From: DATHTK01 sp035463295
Lineage (GTDB): Bacteria > Actinomycetota > Rubrobacteria > Rubrobacterales > Rubrobacteraceae
Assembly (NCBI GenBank): GCA_035463295.1
Contig: DATHTK010000094.1
Location: 1-64,000, forward strand
Length of the DNA stretch: 64,000 nt
Direction of reading: 5' to 3'
In this document: piece after piece, positions 8,179 to 16,925 of the stretch
Layout of the letters: every line of letters starts with the position of its first letter
How positions within the stretch are numbered: position 1 is the stretch's first letter
Notes under the pieces: generated by a model
Told to the model about the DNA's origin: nothing
The model's input: only the letters and a program-made list of their open reading frames with translations
The model's database searches: none
Program-made: the position numbers and the translations under genes

Positions 8179-8752
8179 GGGTCCGCGGAGATCAAGCGCG
8201 GGCGCGCAACGCTTTGAAGTCGCGGATTGCGCCACGGTAGCTGCATTCTGAGTTAGAGCCTTGCTTCGGCGTCCGGGCCGAAATGGGCGGGTCTGGTGCG
8301 CAGAACGGTGCCACAGTGGTTTGATCCTCCGCTTCGTTGCTCTATCGCCGTAGATAAGAGCACTTCAGCTCGAAGACCGCAGGATCCACCGCGATTGCAC
8401 AGGGGAGCGACCATCTCTCACGCGAAGGAGAGGTCCAGGCGTATCTCTACGTTCCTGTAGACGTGTTTGAAACCCAGGCCCTCCTCTGTACCTACCCTGC
8501 TACCGAGCCGGAGAAGATCATCTCGTGCTTTAAGGGGCGGTGGCAGATGGAGGTTTGCTATGCTGCTGATGGCCGAAGTCCAGCTGAGTTAACCTGGGAA
8601 AGCGGTCCTGGGACGGCCGTACCGAGGGTCGTCCTCTACTATAGGCGCTAGGTTTGGCGCGATGCGCGTCAAGCAGCTGCCCTCTCGTAGGAGGATGTTG
8701 GCGTAGGCCGCGGGCGACGGGTATGGGGTTCGTTGGATAGGAGGTTGGAGAG
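8179..8752. other. Gap with a transposase remnant
   Basis: About 570 bases without an intact gene, marking the end of the polysaccharide locus. The only recognisable content is the transposase tail at 8454-8651. The rest shows no supported feature. Confidence 0.5.
8454..8651 (+). pseudogene. Tail fragment of an IS4/IS701-like transposase
   Basis: The reading frame gives FETQALLCTYPATEPEKII followed by FKGRWQMEV. This fits the block FEPQALLCTDLxATPEQIIxWFVxRWQxEVTFEE found near the catalytic Glu of DDE transposases of this type (recognised from memory of the family). The conserved TFEE after RWQxEV is replaced by CYAA, so the catalytic Glu is lost. Nothing of the N-terminal half is seen. It is a remnant. 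Confidence 0.5.
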
Positions 8753-10021
8753 GTGAGTCACCGCGCAGGCGATTACCCGTGGCGCCGGTTCCTCGCGAGC
8801 GCGGTGGGGCTGATGATCGTCTTCGTGTACGCGGCGGGCGTGGGGATGACCTACTTGCTCGGACTCCTCGCCGGTCTGCCGAACGACGACTTCGCGCAGA
8901 ATTTGCCGCTGATCGCGGGGTTCGGTGCCTTCGCCGTGGTCGGTGCTATTCTGGTAGCCGCGCGGCCTGCCAACGCGGTCGGCTGGATCATGGCTGCGGT
9001 TCCGCTCCTGTTGGGCGTCTTTCTCGCGGGCGACGCCTACGCCGCCTACGTGGTTGTCACCCGCGGGCAGCCCGATGCGCTCGCCGTCGTGAGCGCGTGG
9101 GCCGGGACCTGGTCCTGGTATGTGGTGCTCGCGCTGGCGGTTATCTACCTGCCCCTGTTCTTCCCCGAGGGGCGTTTGCCCTCACGCCGCTGGCTGCCGG
9201 TCGCCGTTGTTCCGGGTATCGGGGTCCTGAGCATGGTCGTGCTCGCCGGACTCGCCGAGACCCTGCAGCTGAACGAGGCACCCGGCTACGAGATCGGCAA
9301 CCCGGTCGGCATCGAGGGTCTGGCTCCCCTCGAGGACCTCCCGATCTTTTTCGTGTTCACCGGTCTCCTCATGTTCGGCATCATCGGGGCGGTCGCTTCC
9401 GTGGTGTTACGCTTCCGCCGGTCGCGGGGCGTCGAGCGCCAGCAGATGAAGTGGTTCGTGTATGCGGCGGCGTTGCTCCCTATCATTCCGGGCTCGGATC
9501 TCCTCCCCACGGGCGTCGACGACGCTCTGTTCGCCGCAACGCTGCTCGCGCTTCCCACCGCCGTGGGAATCGCGGTTCTGCGTTACCGACTCTACGACAT
9601 AGACCTTCTCATCAACCGCACCCTCGTCTACGGTTCCCTCACCGCGACCCTCGCCCTCGTCTACCTCGGCGGCGTGGCGGCGACGGAGGGGGTCTTTCGC
9701 TACCTCACCGGCCAGCTAGAGCAGCCGCAGCTCGCCGTCGTGGCCACCACGTTGGTCATTGCCGCGCTGTTCAATCCATTGAGGCGGCGAATACAGGCTG
9801 TGATAGACCGGCGCTTCTACCGCAGGAAGTACGACGCTGCAAAGACGCTCGCCGCTTTCTCCGGCAGGCTCCGTGAAGAAACGAATCTCGGCGCGCTGAG
9901 CGACGAGATGCTCTCGGTGGTACGAGATACTGTTCAGCCCGTCCACGCGTCGCTGTGGTTGCGCGACGCTCGCGCCCCTGAGGCTCCTGAAGGAGAGCCC
10001 TCCGACGAATCGCGCGCGTGA
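8753..10021 (+). CDS. Polytopic membrane protein resembling a sensor input module
   Basis: A protein of 422 residues with about eight hydrophobic segments in the first 340 residues, then a cytoplasmic tail rich in helix (RRRIQAVIDRRFYRRKYDAAKTLAAFSGRLREE). That tail closely resembles the linker that joins a membrane sensor to GAF and histidine-kinase domains in actinobacterial proteins, but no kinase domain follows and the gene ends after VHASLWLRDAR. It may work as a sensor lacking a kinase, or be the truncated front of one. GTG 8753 follows a GGAG-type site. Function is not established. Confidence 0.7.
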   Translation: MSHRAGDYPWRRFLASAVGLMIVFVYAAGVGMTYLLGLLAGLPNDDFAQNLPLIAGFGAFAVVGAILVAARPANAVGWIMAAVPLLLGVFLAGDAYAAYVVVTRGQPDALAVVSAWAGTWSWYVVLALAVIYLPLFFPEGRLPSRRWLPVAVVPGIGVLSMVVLAGLAETLQLNEAPGYEIGNPVGIEGLAPLEDLPIFFVFTGLLMFGIIGAVASVVLRFRRSRGVERQQMKWFVYAAALLPIIPGSDLLPTGVDDALFAATLLALPTAVGIAVLRYRLYDIDLLINRTLVYGSLTATLALVYLGGVAATEGVFRYLTGQLEQPQLAVVATTLVIAALFNPLRRRIQAVIDRRFYRRKYDAAKTLAAFSGRLREETNLGALSDEMLSVVRDTVQPVHASLWLRDARAPEAPEGEPSDESRA

Positions 10022-10170
10022 CACGCCAGCTTGTACGGGGCCCCCGGTCCTCGCGCCAGCACGTGGCACGGGTTCGGTGGAGGAGCCGTATGGTTTGCTC
10101 GCGGTAGCTCTTGCGCCGGACCACTCTATGTCAGCCGTTTCCGGCTCTCGTTTCGGGCGTTTGTGGTCGG

Positions 10171-12291
10171 CTAGGAAATCTTCCGGTGGTCTATTTCGTA
10201 GAGAGCGTACCTCTCGCTCGGGGTCTCTACCGCGGTGACGCCCGGTGTTTCGGCGAGCTCTGCGTTGCGGGCGGACCCCTTGCGGAGCAGGATATAGTCC
10301 ACGCCGTAGCGGCGGAGGATCTCGCCGCTCTCCCGGGGGGTTGGACCGGAGAAGAACCTGCGGACGTCGAGGGCGCCCTGGGGAACCTCGATCTCCCCGG
10401 CCACGCGCTCCTCGAGCTTGGGCAGCGGGCCGAGGACCAGCGACCCTCTTACGCTCAGGACGTTCGTCTGTGCGGAGTACGCCGGAACGCAGGTATTCTC
10501 CGCGTCCGGCGCGAGCACGACGCTCGGCTCGTCTACGTTGCTCCGCAACCAGCCGAAGACCGGATCGAAGCACGAGTGCGGGCTCTGGGCGACCTCCTCG
10601 GTGCGGTCCACCATCTCGATGCCGACGAGCGCCGTCGGCGCGATCACCGTCCCTACCGCCACGACTAGCACGGCGGGCAGCAGCCCGGTGGCCGGAACCC
10701 GCAGCCGGCGCAGGACGTCCCCCGCGCGCCGGGTCGTCTCCCAGGCCATCCAGCCGACCGTCAGAATGGCGGCCAGGGGCAGCGGCCACGCGAGGCGCCA
10801 GAGCTGGCCCGGAACGACGACGTTGTCCCCCACAAAGGTCGCGACCTGGGGCACGTAGCACACGACCGTCACGAGCAGCAGGACGCCGAGCAGCATCTGG
10901 GCCGCGAGGCTCTCTTTCAGACGGCGAACGAGAAAGGGGACGCCGAGAAGGAGTGAGCCGAGGACGACCGGGTCCACGAGCAGCGACGGGTGCATTATGT
11001 AGGAGTCGGGGCCGAGCTCGAGGATGCGCTGCCTCTCGGGTCTCACGAAGACCATGTTAGCCAGCACGTCCGGGTCGCCAGAGTTGATGTCGGCTTCCTT
11101 GAGGACGGAGGTCAGCGGCTCGCCCGTCAGCAGGTAAGCGAGGGCGGCGGGGATGGCGATAGCGCTCAAGCCCGCGATGCCGAGGCCGGAGACTCGGACC
11201 CACGCCGCCCTCTCCCGCCAGTTGACCGCGACGTATAAGACGGCGAAACCGGCCATCGCGAGGCCGGTGATGGCGAGGCCCACCGGGTGGACGGCCATCA
11301 TCGCCCAGCAGATGAGTGCGAAGAGCCAGAGGTGGCGGGCTCTTCCCGTCCTCGCGAAGGCGACTGCGACGGCGAGCGCTACCGGAAAAAAGATGTACCG
11401 CGCGGCGAACTTGTCCTCAGCCATGCGCCCGACGAACTCGCCCCCGAAGGTGAGCAGCGAGTCGCTCAGGTTGACGAGAAGAAAGAGCGCGTACACCGAC
11501 GCGGCGAAGAGGGCCGCCGTCTCCCGCTCAAAGAGCGTGCGGGCGAGAGCGTAGAAGGCCAGCAGCGCTACGACGACGAGCGTCGGAGCCAGGTAGCGTA
11601 GTGCGAACTCGATCGGGTCGATGCCCGAGAGCTCTACGAGGGCGGCCTGCTCCAGGAGCCAGCCGTTTATCCTCACGCGCGAGATGCCCGTCTCACGTCC
11701 GAGGTACGGCTCGTAGAGGGCGAGGCGGTCGGTGCTCGTGAAGTCGCGGACGTTGGAGAGGTAGATCCAGATGTCGTCGTACATCTCCGGGACCGCGGTC
11801 CACGCGACATAGGCCAGCGCCGCGCACATTATAAGGAATGGGACCCAGAGGGCGTCGACGCCACTCTCCGCCCGGCCTTCCGTGGTCCGCCTGAACGGCG
11901 CCCGCGGCCTGGACCGCAGCCCGGCGGCCACCAGGGACACGACCACCACCGCGCCCGCGAGCGCCAGGTAGACGGCGAGGGTCGAGTGCAATATGAGCAT
12001 CGGGACCGCCAGCAGCCCGAAGATGGCCGCGCTGATGACGAACGCCACGGGCACCGAGGCGGCGCCCGTGAAGTGGTCTGCGAGGTAACAGCGGCAGATC
12101 AGCATCCCGGGCATGAAGAAGAGGAAGAGCGCGCTCAGGAAGAGAACCACCGGGAAGTCCTCGAAGAGGCTGCGCAATGGCCCGACGAAGAGCAGGGCCG
12201 CCACGCCCGTTAGCGCGAAGGCGGCGTCGAGCCGGTCGCCGACCCCCGGCTCTCCACCCGCTTTCATCCCGGCGCTCTTCGCTCGCAACAC
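10171..12291 (-). CDS. Large polytopic membrane protein, glycosyltransferase-like
   Basis: A protein of 706 residues with roughly 14 hydrophobic segments and a soluble C-terminal domain of about 130 residues. The overall plan (acidic loop after an early membrane helix, many helices, then an extracytoplasmic domain) is like GT-C-fold glycosyltransferases that use polyprenyl-phosphate sugars. No single diagnostic motif was recognised, so the call is structural only. GTG 12291 is used; ATG 12267 is an alternative. A TAGAAT box lies 9 bases before the GTG, suggesting little or no leader. It is divergent from the LCP gene and might act on the same wall polymers. Confidence 0.6.
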   Translation of the reverse strand: MLRAKSAGMKAGGEPGVGDRLDAAFALTGVAALLFVGPLRSLFEDFPVVLFLSALFLFFMPGMLICRCYLADHFTGAASVPVAFVISAAIFGLLAVPMLILHSTLAVYLALAGAVVVVSLVAAGLRSRPRAPFRRTTEGRAESGVDALWVPFLIMCAALAYVAWTAVPEMYDDIWIYLSNVRDFTSTDRLALYEPYLGRETGISRVRINGWLLEQAALVELSGIDPIEFALRYLAPTLVVVALLAFYALARTLFERETAALFAASVYALFLLVNLSDSLLTFGGEFVGRMAEDKFAARYIFFPVALAVAVAFARTGRARHLWLFALICWAMMAVHPVGLAITGLAMAGFAVLYVAVNWRERAAWVRVSGLGIAGLSAIAIPAALAYLLTGEPLTSVLKEADINSGDPDVLANMVFVRPERQRILELGPDSYIMHPSLLVDPVVLGSLLLGVPFLVRRLKESLAAQMLLGVLLLVTVVCYVPQVATFVGDNVVVPGQLWRLAWPLPLAAILTVGWMAWETTRRAGDVLRRLRVPATGLLPAVLVVAVGTVIAPTALVGIEMVDRTEEVAQSPHSCFDPVFGWLRSNVDEPSVVLAPDAENTCVPAYSAQTNVLSVRGSLVLGPLPKLEERVAGEIEVPQGALDVRRFFSGPTPRESGEILRRYGVDYILLRKGSARNAELAETPGVTAVETPSERYALYEIDHRKIS

Positions 12292-12359
12292 AGGCTGTTG
12301 ATTCTAACCCACCGCCGTCCTCGCGAAACCGCGCCGCGGCGTCCGAACGGCGCGACCGT

Positions 12360-12388
12360 TTGCCCCTCTCGTAGCCAGGCAGTAGACT
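12360..12388 (+). promoter_or_regulatory. Promoter of LCP gene
   Basis: TTGCCC (12360-12365) and TAGACT (12383-12388) are spaced by 17 bases. The chosen ATG at 12398 lies 9 bases after the -10 box, so the transcript would have almost no leader. Confidence 0.45.
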
Positions 12389-12397
12389 TTGTGCGGG

Positions 12398-13342
12398 ATG
12401 GATGACTTCCAGAGGTTTACTAGAGAACCCCGGGCCGGGCGCTGGCGGCGTCCGCTCGTATACCTGCCCCTCGGATTACTCGCGGTAATCGTGGCGGTCG
12501 GGGCGCTCGCGCCGATGAAGCTGCTGGGCAACGAAACCCGCACCGAGATGGACGGCGGTGAGGCGTCCGGGTGGGTGCAGAATCTCCTCGCCGGGGAGTC
12601 TCCCCTGTCCGGGGGTCCCGTGAACGTGCTCGTCCTCGGCGTCGACGAGCGACCCGATAGCGAGGAGATGGGGACCCGCACGGACACGATCATGCTGGTT
12701 CATCTCGATCCGGAGGGAGATCAGATCAAACTGCTCTCGATTCCGAGGGACCTGCTCGTGGAGATAGAGCCGGGGACGGAGGACCGCGTCAATGCCGCCT
12801 ACTCCTACGGGGGCATCGAGCAGACCGTGGACGCGGTCGCGAGCTACACCAGGGCCCCCATAGACCACTACGCGGTCGTGGACTTCGAGGGCTTCGAGGC
12901 GGTCGTGGACGCGATGGGCGGGGTCGAGGTGGAGGTAGAGCAGGACGAGTTCCCCGAGAAGTGGAACTTCAAGGACGGGACAGACCGGCTCAACGGCCAC
13001 CGCGCTCTCTTCTACGCCCGCTACCGGGGCACCTCCGGCGGCGATCTCGACAGGATGGAACGCCAGCGACACCTCGTCGCCGCCCTGCGAAGCAAGGCTC
13101 TCAGCTGGAGGACCGTCAACAAGTTGCCGGAGATCCTCGATATCGCAAGCCAGCACGTGCAGACGGACCTCGAACTCGACGAGGCGTTCGCTATGGGTCG
13201 CGCGCTGATCCGGGACGGACGCCACGACCGTCTGACGTCGGTCCAGCTAAAGGGGACCCCGGAGACTCTGCCGAACGGTAACGAGGTTCTCGTGCCCGAT
13301 GGGTCTGCCAACGAGGTCATTCTGCAACAGTTCCGGTACTAG
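12398..13342 (+). CDS. LytR-CpsA-Psr (LCP) family cell-wall polymer ligase
   Basis: A membrane-anchored extracytoplasmic protein of about 314 residues. LCP enzymes move polyprenyl-pyrophosphate-linked polymers onto peptidoglycan. One membrane segment lies at about residues 21-40. The LCP domain shows NVLVLGVDERP, the TRTDTIMLVHLDP block, LLSIPRDLLVEI with the conserved Arg-Asp, VNAAYSYGG, and YARYRGTSGGDLDRMERQR. The start is ATG 12398; TTG 12389 in the same frame overlaps the -10 box and is less likely. It may attach the polysaccharide made by the genes in the first 8 kb, but that link is an inference. Confidence 0.85.
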   Translation: MDDFQRFTREPRAGRWRRPLVYLPLGLLAVIVAVGALAPMKLLGNETRTEMDGGEASGWVQNLLAGESPLSGGPVNVLVLGVDERPDSEEMGTRTDTIMLVHLDPEGDQIKLLSIPRDLLVEIEPGTEDRVNAAYSYGGIEQTVDAVASYTRAPIDHYAVVDFEGFEAVVDAMGGVEVEVEQDEFPEKWNFKDGTDRLNGHRALFYARYRGTSGGDLDRMERQRHLVAALRSKALSWRTVNKLPEILDIASQHVQTDLELDEAFAMGRALIRDGRHDRLTSVQLKGTPETLPNGNEVLVPDGSANEVILQQFRY

Positions 13343-13429
13343 GGTAGGGGCGCTTCGCGACGCGCTGGCGGTATCTTACGCCCGTAGCGTAACGGGTCTC
13401 CGGCCGGCCGGCAGCGGGTAGGGGACTGT

Positions 13430-13435
13430 TATAAT
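13430..13435 (+). promoter_or_regulatory. -10 box for tRNA-Leu
   Basis: A perfect TATAAT lies 23 bases before the tRNA 5' end. No recognisable -35 box is found 16-18 bases upstream, where the sequence is a run of GGCC. Confidence 0.4.
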
Positions 13436-13458
13436 CGAACGCAGGTTCGTGGCGGCGA

Positions 13459-13539
13459 GCGAGAGTGGTGGAATGGTAGACACGCTAGATTTAGGATCTA
13501 GTGCCTTCGGGCGTGCGGGTTCAAGTCCCGCCTCTCGCA
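13459..13539 (+). tRNA. tRNA-Leu (anticodon TAG)
   Basis: The acceptor stem GCGAGAG (13459-13465) pairs with CTCTCGC (13532-13538), followed by discriminator A. The anticodon loop TTTAGGA sits between CTAGA and TCTAG, giving anticodon TAG. A long variable arm and a GCGGG-TTCAAGT-CCCGC T-arm follow, as expected of a class II leucine tRNA. The 3' CCA is not fully encoded. Confidence 0.95.
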
Positions 13540-13587
13540 CCTCGCCGCGGCGGCTCTACTAGGGGATAGGGCGCCGGTGGAGAAGAA

Positions 13588-15015
13588 TTGGAGCGTATGA
13601 CGGCCAACGTAACGAAGCTCGAGGAGAACAAGGTGCGTCTCGACGTCGAGGTGCCGCCGGAGGCGGTGCGGCGTGGGGTCGAGGCGAAGATAAAGGAGCT
13701 CGGCCGCCAGGTGCGGGTGCCCGGCTTCCGGCCCGGCAAAGCGCCGCGGCGCGTGATCGAGAACCGCCTCGGGCGCGACTACATCTACATGGAGGCCCTG
13801 CAGGAAGAGCTGCCGAACTGGTACTCCAGCGCGGTCATCGAGACCGACCTCAGGCCGATAGACCGGCCCGAGATTCACTTCGACGATCCCCTGGACGAGC
13901 AGGAGGGCTTCAAGTTCTCCGCGACGGTCGCCGTCCGGCCGGAGGCGACGCTGGGTGAGTACAAGGCCCTCGAGGTCCCGAGGCGAGAGGTCGAGGTGAC
14001 CGACGAGGACGTCGACGCCCAGCTCGAGCAGATGCGCGAGCAGTTCGCCACGCTCGCGGCGGTCGAGGGGCGCCCGGTGCAGGAGGACGACTTCGTGATC
14101 CTGGACTTCCGGGGCGAGAGGATGGCGACCGGAGAACCGCTGGAGGGTGGCGAGGCTGAGGACTACATGCTCGAGGTCGGGCGGGGCGAGTTCCTGCCGG
14201 ACTTCGAGGCGAACGTCGTCGGGATGGAGGCCGGGGAGCGCAAGCAGTTCGGCGTCACCTTCCCGATGGACTACTCCGAGGAGTCGCTCCAGGGCCAGTC
14301 GGTCCTCTTTCACGCGCACGTCAAGGAGATCAAGGAGCGCGACCTGCCACCCCTCGACGACGAGTTCGCCAAGGAGGCGAGCGAGTTCGAGACGCTCGAA
14401 GAGCTGCGCGTCGCCGTGAGAGAGCAGCTCGAAGAGGCAGCGAGGGGACGAACCGAGGGCGAGTTCCGTTCCCGCGTGCTCGACGCCGCGGCCGAGAGGG
14501 CCGAGGTCGAAGTTCCCGAGGTCATGGCGCAAGAGAAGGCGCACGAGATGGTCCACAGCTTCGAGCGGAGCATCCGGGCCCAGGGGATGGACCCCGAACA
14601 GTACTACCAGCTCACCAGCTCGAGCCACGCCGACTTCGAGGAGCGCGTCAGGCCCGACGCCGCGGACACCGTGAAGAAGGAGCTCGTCCTCGACGCCGTC
14701 GCCACGAGCGAGGGGATAGTCGCCGACGAGGACGAGGTGATGCACGAGATCGGACACCTCGCCGAGGGCTCCGAGCGCTCCCCCGATGAGATCGCGAAAA
14801 CGATGCGCGAGAACGGGACCTACGCGTTGCTGGAGGAGGAGATCTCCCGCCAGAAAGCCCTCGACTTCCTGGTCGAGCACGCGGTCGCCGTTCCGACGCC
14901 CGAAGAGGAGGTCGAGGAGATAGATCCCGAGACCGGCGAGGCGGAAGTCGAGACCTCCGTCGAGGCGAGCGCCGCGACCGGCGCGGAGAACGACGAACGA
15001 GAGGAAGAACAATGA
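13588..15015 (+). CDS. tig: Trigger factor
   Basis: A ribosome-bound chaperone of 475 residues that shields nascent chains at the exit tunnel. The N-terminal ribosome-binding domain includes the signature GFRPGKAPRRVIE (GFRxGKxP). An FKBP-type prolyl isomerase domain (about 160-250) follows, with DDFVILDFRGE and EFLPDFEANVVGM. The C-terminal helical chaperone region then runs to an acidic tail (EEEVEEIDPETGEAEVE). TTG 13588 has GGAG about 7 bases upstream; ATG 13597 is an alternative. The stop overlaps clpP (ATGA), the common tig-clpP-clpX order. Confidence 0.95.
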   Translation: MERMTANVTKLEENKVRLDVEVPPEAVRRGVEAKIKELGRQVRVPGFRPGKAPRRVIENRLGRDYIYMEALQEELPNWYSSAVIETDLRPIDRPEIHFDDPLDEQEGFKFSATVAVRPEATLGEYKALEVPRREVEVTDEDVDAQLEQMREQFATLAAVEGRPVQEDDFVILDFRGERMATGEPLEGGEAEDYMLEVGRGEFLPDFEANVVGMEAGERKQFGVTFPMDYSEESLQGQSVLFHAHVKEIKERDLPPLDDEFAKEASEFETLEELRVAVREQLEEAARGRTEGEFRSRVLDAAAERAEVEVPEVMAQEKAHEMVHSFERSIRAQGMDPEQYYQLTSSSHADFEERVRPDAADTVKKELVLDAVATSEGIVADEDEVMHEIGHLAEGSERSPDEIAKTMRENGTYALLEEEISRQKALDFLVEHAVAVPTPEEEVEEIDPETGEAEVETSVEASAATGAENDEREEEQ

Positions 15016-15611
15016 ACTACGGCATAGACAACGTCATACCCTACGTCATAGAGCAGAGCCCGCGCGGGGAGCGGGCCATGGACATCTACTCGCGGCTTCT
15101 CAAGGACCGCATCATCTTCCTCGGCACCCCGGTGGACGACCAGGTCGCGAACGCCATCATGGCGCAGCTCCTGCACCTCGAGAGCGAGGACCCCGAGCAG
15201 GACATAAACCTGTACATCAACTCGCCGGGCGGTAGCGTCACGGCGGGGCTCGCGATCTACGACACCATGCAGTTCGTCAAGCCGGACATCGTGACGACCG
15301 CGCTCGGGATGGCGGCCTCGATGGGGGCGTTCCTGCTAGCGGCCGGCGCCAAGGGCAAGCGCAACGCGCTACCCAACACGCGCATCCTGCTCCACCAGCC
15401 GAGCGTCGGCGGGCTCGCGGGTCAGGCCTCGGACGTGGAGATCCACGCCAAGGAACTCATCCTGACCAAGCGGCGCCTCAACGAGATCCTCGCCGAGAAC
15501 ACCGGGCAGCCCTACGAGCGGATCGAGCGCGACACCGACCGCGACTACATAATGGGACCCGACGAGGCAATAGAGTACGGCGTCATCGACAACATCATCA
15601 GGAACCACTAG
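15012..15611 (+). CDS. clpP: ATP-dependent Clp protease proteolytic subunit
   Basis: The serine peptidase of the Clp complex, 199 residues, forming the barrel that degrades proteins fed by ClpX. The catalytic triad is visible: Ser103 in GMAASMGAF, His128 in LLHQPS, and Asp178 in ERDTDRDYIMGP. The N-terminus (NVIPYVIEQSPRGERAMDIYSRLL) is typical, with a short propeptide at most. The ATG overlaps the tig stop, and clpX follows 45 bases later, so all three are probably co-transcribed. Many actinobacteria carry a second clpP; only one is seen here. Confidence 0.96.
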   Translation: MNYGIDNVIPYVIEQSPRGERAMDIYSRLLKDRIIFLGTPVDDQVANAIMAQLLHLESEDPEQDINLYINSPGGSVTAGLAIYDTMQFVKPDIVTTALGMAASMGAFLLAAGAKGKRNALPNTRILLHQPSVGGLAGQASDVEIHAKELILTKRRLNEILAENTGQPYERIERDTDRDYIMGPDEAIEYGVIDNIIRNH

Positions 15612-15656
15612 AGGGATTGATGAAATCGGTAGAGAGCGTGGGGAGGCCGTAAGGTT

Positions 15657-16916
<1,260 letters not shown>

Positions 16917-16925
16917 AGACGCCCC

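Noticed and set aside
8779..9876. Plus-strand frame of 365 codons inside the membrane protein gene
   Set aside because: Very arginine-rich shadow in the second frame; the 422-residue membrane protein is the real gene.
13498..15012. Minus-strand open frame of 504 codons
   Set aside because: It is the antisense shadow of trigger factor; the plus-strand product is unmistakable and the antisense protein has a shadow-type Leu/Asp/Val/Arg composition.
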